From positions 179,731 through 192,807 of the forward strand of contig FN648499.1 of assembly GCA_000310025.1 (NCBI GenBank): a stretch of 13,077 bases of DNA. The letters run 5' to 3'. The stretch is from Ectocarpus siliculosus (Eukaryota > Sar > Phaeophyceae > Ectocarpales > Ectocarpaceae). The position numbers were made by a program, and so were the translations under genes. Position 1 is the first letter of the stretch. Each line of letters opens with the position of its first letter. Under the pieces are notes generated by a model. That model saw nothing but the letters and a program-made list of their open reading frames with translations, searched no databases and was not told the DNA's origin. This document shows, one piece after another, positions 8,610 to 13,077 of this stretch.

Positions 8610-9213
8610 CTATGGCTTAACAAAGGTCAGCCGGACCCGGCCGAACTGGTCGAATGATCGTTTTAGAGACTTCTGGCAGAAGCATCTGCCGCAGAACCAA
8701 ACCTGAGCCTGGCAAATCTCTACTCGTTCCGAGCCATGGCCTCGAACACGCTTGACCATGTTTGTCACCGATTTGCGGTTTATTGCCTCATTCTCGGTCT
8801 CGTTGATCAGAGTTACCATGAACGCAAAGCGGTCAAATTTCATGACATTCAACATGTGCAGAAACTTTTCTTCTTCGCATGGTTCTGCTCGTGCGCGTTG
8901 AGGTTGACCCCCGAGAGCTGGGCGCATGAGTCTATCCCACCGTACTTTTGGCGGCAGTCATCCCCGTGGTTGCAGTCGTGCAGGGCGTCAGGCCCGTAGT
9001 AAGGCCCGGCATTGCTCCCCAAGGGGTGCGTTCTGCGCACTGTCGCCGTGGGGTCCTCCTGCAGCGGTTGGATGTCGAACGGGAGGCCATACTCTTCCAC
9101 GATGCCATTGGTGTCAGCGCTTTTCCCCGGTTGATGTTGAGCCACCTGAATCTGAAGGGCTTTCGTACGCTGCACCGCCGACCCGAAGCATGCTCCTGAG
9201 CGCACAGCCAGTT
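8610..9213 (-). CDS. Exon 3 of the KDZ-like gene (frameshifted terminal exon)
   Basis: From 9213 the frame runs for 120 residues to a TGA at 8851-8849. It includes a Cys/His-rich segment (HDCNHGDDCRQKYGG, then SC) and NLNAHEQNHAKKK. At the A-run 8869-8866 a protein-like continuation moves to another frame, starting FLHMLNVMKFDRFAFM and running 84 residues to a TAG at 8612-8610. One extra A in this run would join the two. The joined version puts seven residues between EQ and F, then L, M and F at spacings I recall from KDZ-associated proteins. That supports a one-base deletion or a sequencing error over a real stop at 8849. A second small cysteine group (WFCGRCFC) lies near the end. Confidence 0.55.
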
Positions 9214-9463
9214 CTGTGAGGACCAACAGAGATGACGTACAAAAAAACGGCATGCCATGTGTTGGCTCATGAAAACGTTTTGACTAAGGTTTGATCATTT
9301 TGAGCCGGTCTGGAGGTAACGAACGACATGTACCATACCGGCACCAACATTGACACATTATGGAAAAACGTACACAGCCCGGTAGATTGGTGGTCCTTAG
9401 ATTATTGGACCAACAAAACGACTAGCCTCAACACCTAACACGCAAGTGTCCACGTCCTCGTAC

Positions 9464-9527
9464 CTGCCCTCTTCTTTGCGCACTGGTTGGCGGGTTGAAG
9501 TCCAATCGCGATGAACTCCTCCTTGGC
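9464..9527 (-). CDS. Exon 2 of the KDZ-like gene
   Basis: A 64-base exon with 21 full codons (starting AKEEFIAIGL and ending CAKKRA) plus one base. It begins directly after the acceptor GATCAG, which follows a pyrimidine-rich tract and CTGAC, and ends at CAG|GTACGA. It enters in phase 0 from exon 1, and its leftover G joins AA of exon 3 to make a Glu codon. Its small size is why it is not obvious in a simple frame scan. A plus-strand frame (9495-9917) overlaps it but has no comparable support. Confidence 0.55.
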
Positions 9528-10193
9528 CTGATCCAGATGTCAGAGGTCCCGAAGAAGGGGACGGAAAGTAAACCGTGTGGTCGAAAAAGTTGTCTAAGTA
9601 GTTGGGTTACCGCAATGGGCAGCTTTAATGCATTTATACAGGAAACTCCGTACAAGCATCAGAAAAAAAAACATTGCTGGGTAGTCTTGTTGACATGGCA
9701 GCAACTCAAGAGCTTCGAGCACTACAGCCTTTTAATATGCAACGAAGTGCATGCGCTGAATGGGAGAAGTGTGGTAGTTTTAGCGGTGGGCACAGAGCAC
9801 GCGCATGTCCTTACCAGCATGCGAGAAAAGATGTTCTTGTTCCCCGCTCTAGCGTCTCTAGCATTGTTTTTCAAATTGCAGCAACACATGAGTAATATGT
9901 CAATATGTCAGCAGTGATCTACCTATGTTCACTGCTCCGAATTGAATAACAAAACATGAAACAAGGTAGGTTTTGCCGCGTGCAGAAATCAAATCAACCG
10001 GCGACGCCGAGAAGGAAAACGGAAGGAACGTAAGGTGGAAGAAAAAAAAGGAGGGACAACAATGTTCAATGAGGAACGCGAAAATAAACCCACTTGACCA
10101 ACGGAGCAACGAACAACCACCAGTATTGATAATACCGCCAAAGACAAAGCACAACAGCCCACTACGTCAGCTACGCAAAGAAGGCGTACTCAC

Positions 10194-10907
10194 CCGGGCG
10201 TAGGCCAAAACCAGGTGATCGAGCGCCGCAGGTCGAAGATCATTCTGGCCAGCCACAGGTTCACAAAGATGCTGAGAGAAGGCAGGGAGTTCCGGAGCCT
10301 TGCCGGTGGTGGACCCAGTCGCCACCGCGGGAACTCGTGTGGAGAACACGCTCTGCGCCGATAACGTCGGCAGCACCGAGCCCGGGGCCATCTGCTCTTC
10401 CTCGACAAGTACTGCTGGCGGGACCTCCTTGTCTTGTCCTTCGCTGATGAAAGCCACGAGCTTGGTGAGGCGCACGTTCAGAACAGCCACTACCTCAAAG
10501 AGGTCCATGGAATGGTGGCTTCGGCGGCGCAGATTCCGCAAACGGGCCCGAGCAAGCAGCACGAAGTCCACGGCGGTGGTCCCTTCTTCTCTATCCTGCC
10601 ATGCTGAAACGCTGAGAAGCTGACCGAAGTCCAACCGTTAAACCGGAGGAGAAGTTTGCGCATCGCGCAGGAGATTGTACACATTGCGTTGAGTGCATTT
10701 CTCCTGCGGTACGGGCTCCGAAACCTGATCGGCGCCAAGAAAGTAATTTCCCAGAGGCGCTAGTGCTGGGATGTCCACCTTCCGCATGCCATGCTCGTCA
10801 GGCTCGCCAACCCGGGGAAGAACTCCTTCGTTCTGCGCCGCCGTCTGGCAGCGTTCGTGGACGATCGGACATGATGTCCGTGATGACGAGGATAGGCATG
10901 TGCTGCA
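10194..10907 (-). CDS. Exon 1 of the KDZ-like gene (with in-frame TAA)
   Basis: There are 238 codons in one frame: 89, then TAA (10640-10638), then 148. Both parts have a mixed, protein-like composition and stay in the same frame across the stop, which suggests one former reading frame. The first part contains VDIPALAPLGNYFLGADQ and the second LFEVVAVLNVRLTKLVAF. The true 5' edge is unclear: the frame opens after a TAA at 10910-10908, and an AG acceptor candidate after GCTGCC would start the exon at 10844. A short intron could bypass the TAA. A donor at AAT|GTGTAC with acceptor GGTCAG, or at AATGT|GTACAA with acceptor CTTCTCAG, keeps frame with a length of 63 or 69 bases. I do not recognise a domain in this exon. 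Confidence 0.55.
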
Positions 10908-12534
10908 TTAACAATGGGGGACACGGGGGACATGAAAGCATGGGTGAAGGTAGAGCGTGGGAAGTTGACAAAGTTTTCTTGGGTTCTACTGGCGTGTATT
11001 CGCCTGACGTATTCAACAGACAGTTCACAAACGAATCTGAGACGGATACGCCAGCAATAGACTTAACACAGACTGCCAAGTTGTTCTACCCCGCTGCCCA
11101 TTTATTGCATTTAAAAGCCTTTCGAGATGAGGGTCACACACATGCTGTGTAGACAACCCCGAGGTCGTGGACGCTGTATTGAGTACTTGCCGAGAAGAGT
11201 CCAACGGGGGAATGTGCGAGACAAGACGAGGAAAAATTGCAAAATTTTCCGAAGAGGTGACACAATTCCATGCCTCCCTTTGAGAACAGCACATGTATGT
11301 GCAGACTTCGATTCCGACTTGATTTTTTGGACAACACTAGATTTCAGATAAAAAAAAGCGACACGGGGTCTGGCCGTGCGCACGACCGACTGTTCCCAGA
11401 ATTAATACTGGTGCGAGCATTGGAGTTGGAGTCGATAAGATATTATGTCTACATCCTATCCTATGGCCTGCTTGATTGATGGTCATATTTTCTTCGTGCC
11501 TGCTGTTGAGTTGTGTTAGAAGTAGCGCGTTGGTGGCGTTCTATACAATATTTGTCTCTGGCTTGGGCACAACACATGCGCACTCCGGGCCTCCAAGCGC
11601 GAGTGGGGCAACCAGTTCAATCGATTGGAGTAGTGTTTACTGCTCATTTCAACACAGAGAAACATCATTTCCTGGAAACGTTCTACATCTTAAATGTGCA
11701 CCAAAATTCTCCCAAAGACCATGCTTCCTGTGCATGTACACGGTCTCGTGACCACCTGTGGATTGTGCATATCTAGCTTGGCGGCTTGGGGGCATTTGGA
11801 GGGAAGCGGTGGCCTATGTGGCAAACGCGAGCTTTCGGCAGGTGGCTAGGCTTGACACGAAAGATTGGATGAAAAAAAGCTGCAGCCGCTCTGTGAAAAA
11901 ACAAGGGGGTCCTTGTTTGGGATATTGATGCACGCACCTGTTGTAGACACAGGTGGTAACATGTTTCGAAATGGCGAATTGTTGGACGCATGTTATTTTT
12001 GTGCTACGCTGTTTCCGCATTTGGAGAAAATTTTCCTAGCCCATTTTATATTTTCGTTTCGTTCTAGTAAAGGTATAGTGTACCCTTTGGGGGTGTAGTT
12101 GGCTTGTGACCACGGAAGGCGTCCGCGTCAGTTGTACCAGTAGTATACGGATATTAAAAGGTACTGCGCGGAGACCGGGGCGGTTTTTAATGTGAACACA
12201 AAAAACAACAAAAGCCGTGCGTGGAACTACCATAGTGTACCCACGAAAAGCACGCGCGGGTGTGGCTGGCAGACGTGCTTTGGGTCATGCACCGCAGTAC
12301 GTGTTTCCTTTTTCTTGCCCCTTGCCCCTTTCGTTCAGAGGGCGGTTGAACTCTACTTCCACATAAAACTTCCAAGTTTTATTTTATTCTGAAACGACAC
12401 GCAGTTTTCACTTCCAGTATGGACATGCGTGAGCGTGGTATCGCTATCGCTGTGGCCGCACCTGCGGCATGGTTTCGGGCTTCCAGTACTGGGTATTCAA
12501 GAAATCATGCGTGCACACACAGACAGACTTTTAG
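10908..12534. other. No gene recognised
   Basis: Upstream exons of the minus-strand KDZ-like gene would be expected here, or beyond, but I could not define one with credible splice signals. Several frames of 60-90 codons occur on both strands, for example plus 11270-11479, plus 11479-11751 (hydrophobic start) and plus 11865-12098. They overlap equally long frames on the other strand, so none is called. A 59-codon plus ATG frame lies at 12419-12598. Confidence 0.45.
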
Positions 12535-12843
12535 CTTCACACGCGCTTGCATCAATTTGACCAAAGTCATTTTTTCTGTGCTCCATGCGCGGAGTTAAAA
12601 CCTAGGGTTGACCCGAAGTCGGTTGTACGATATTCGAAAAACACGGCCAACAACGAGTACGTCGTTTATCATAAGCGCACGGACAACAAGAAACACATGT
12701 CGTGAAAGAGACCTTTACACAACCGGATTGCGGTTTGTGCTTGTCCCGCCCAATTACTGGTGGACGAACCAAAAGTCAGCCGTGAGTACTTTCGCGTCGG
12801 CGTGGCGGTGCTCTACGATAGTTTCAAGGTTGGGAGTGCGTGA
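12535..12843 (+). pseudogene. Coding-like fragment interrupted by TGA, unknown family
   Basis: The frame is open from 12535, and from 12607 it reads protein-like (VDPKSVVRYSKNTANNEYVV...). It meets TGA at 12703-12705 and continues in the same frame with equally protein-like sequence (RIAVCACPAQLLVDEPKVSR...) to TGA at 12841-12843. An acceptor-like CCTAG precedes the start of the good stretch (12601-12605), after a T-rich tract. A donor-like GTGAGT lies at 12782-12787. It may be an exon of a decayed gene or a chance frame. I do not recognise the family, and nothing ties it to the minus-strand gene. Confidence 0.3.
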
Positions 12844-12876
12844 ACATCGCAGCATGCAGACACCTCGTAGGTGACC

Positions 12877-13077
12877 ATGTTGTCTCCTCCACGTAGATGT
12901 TGCTTCAACCCGCTAGATGCCCTAATCGGCACTTGTCGTTTTGCAACAAAGACCGGAAGTATGTACAACTACACTTTTGATCTATACCAACGCAAAATGT
13001 GCACACCTTCGTTAATCAAAGCCTGCTCACCATCTGTCGAACGTATTCGACTTTCATTGTTTTCAAGAGTCCGGGAT
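12877..13077 (+). CDS. Possible partial open frame running off the window edge
   Basis: The frame has ATG at 12877 and 67 codons with no stop up to the window end. No motif is recognised. The opposite strand also has a protein-like frame at the same end, with a donor-like GGTGAGC, so the coding strand cannot be decided. A run this short occurs by chance fairly often. Confidence 0.15.
   Translation, partial: MLSPPRRCCFNPLDALIGTCRFATKTGSMYNYTFDLYQRKMCTPSLIKACSPSVERIRLSLFSRVRD

Larger units (their letters stand above)
8610..10907 (-). pseudogene. Spliced KDZ-transposase-associated-like gene, probably a relic
   Basis: Three coding blocks join on the minus strand. Exon 1 (10907-10194) ends at a strong donor, GTGAGT. 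Exon 2 (9527-9464) lies between an acceptor GATCAG, with a CTGAC branch-like site before it, and a donor GTACGA. Exon 3 starts at 9213 after the acceptor CCTCACAG, which follows a T-rich tract. Phases agree: exons 1 and 2 join in phase 0, exons 2 and 3 in phase 1. Exon 3 has a cysteine/histidine-rich stretch and then NLNAHEQNHA. This resembles, from memory, the N-x4-EQ region near the C-terminus of KDZ-associated proteins. Two lesions are visible: an in-frame TAA at 10640-10638, removable if a 63-69 base intron exists, and a one-base shift at 8869-8866. The N-terminus and any catalytic domain are not seen. The spliced frame is well supported; the family is tentative. Confidence 0.55.

Noticed and set aside
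8736-9219. Plus-strand frames of 83-97 codons
   Set aside because: They are shadows of exon 3 on the minus strand, which has splice-phase and motif support.
9495-9917. 140-codon plus-strand frame
   Set aside because: It begins at TTG, lies opposite exon 2 and intron 1 of the spliced minus-strand gene, and has no motif. A nested frame from 9695 with a few Cys/His residues did not fit any zinc-finger spacing I know.
10300-10623. 107-codon plus-strand frame rich in Ser, Thr and Arg
   Set aside because: It is antisense to exon 1, and its composition is typical of a shadow frame.
11270-12098. Several ATG or TTG frames of 60-90 codons on the plus strand
   Set aside because: Frames of equal length lie on the opposite strand, with no motif and no partner exon. 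They cannot be told from chance.

Overview
This window reads as gene-poor, repeat-rich nuclear DNA from a eukaryote. I see no bacterial operon, rRNA, tRNA or CRISPR array. The evidence is a long tandem satellite, several inverted or foldback-like repeats, an assembly gap (81 N), and one minus-strand coding region that only makes sense when spliced: GT-AG introns of about 666 and 250 bases, with exon phases that agree. Base composition looks balanced. An alga or other protist with moderately large introns would fit, but I cannot name the organism.

Layout. 1-464 holds no gene I can support. 465-1292 is a large inverted repeat, with arms of about 320-330 bases around a 178-base spacer. 1580-5396 is a satellite of about 35 units of 104-109 bases, each built around two inverted motifs, with a sequence gap at 2231-2311 and a duplicated block of five units. 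Next to it, 5415-5690 is a different, irregular array made of chained GGG/CCC palindromes, including a near-perfect 52-base palindrome. 5691-7133 is mostly unexplained, apart from a short MITE-like inverted-repeat element at 6540-6738. 7134-7906 carries a dispersed 18-base motif in two similarly organised clusters.

8610-10907 (minus strand) is the best protein-coding signal. It is a three-exon gene or gene relic whose last exon resembles, from memory of the family, the C-terminal part of proteins associated with KDZ (Kyakuja-Dileera-Zisupton) transposases. It has a probable one-base frameshift. It also has an in-frame TAA, which is either a nonsense mutation or part of a very short intron. 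12535-12843 (plus strand) is a second coding-like stretch, interrupted by a TGA. The remaining sequence up to 13077 contains only short open frames that I cannot tell from chance.

Taken together, this looks like a repeat landscape: a palindromic satellite block, foldback or MITE-type elements, and decayed transposase-like coding sequence. I see no working multi-gene pathway. The most unusual part is the palindrome-based satellite beside the chained-palindrome array. The two share a sequence motif and may have a common origin.
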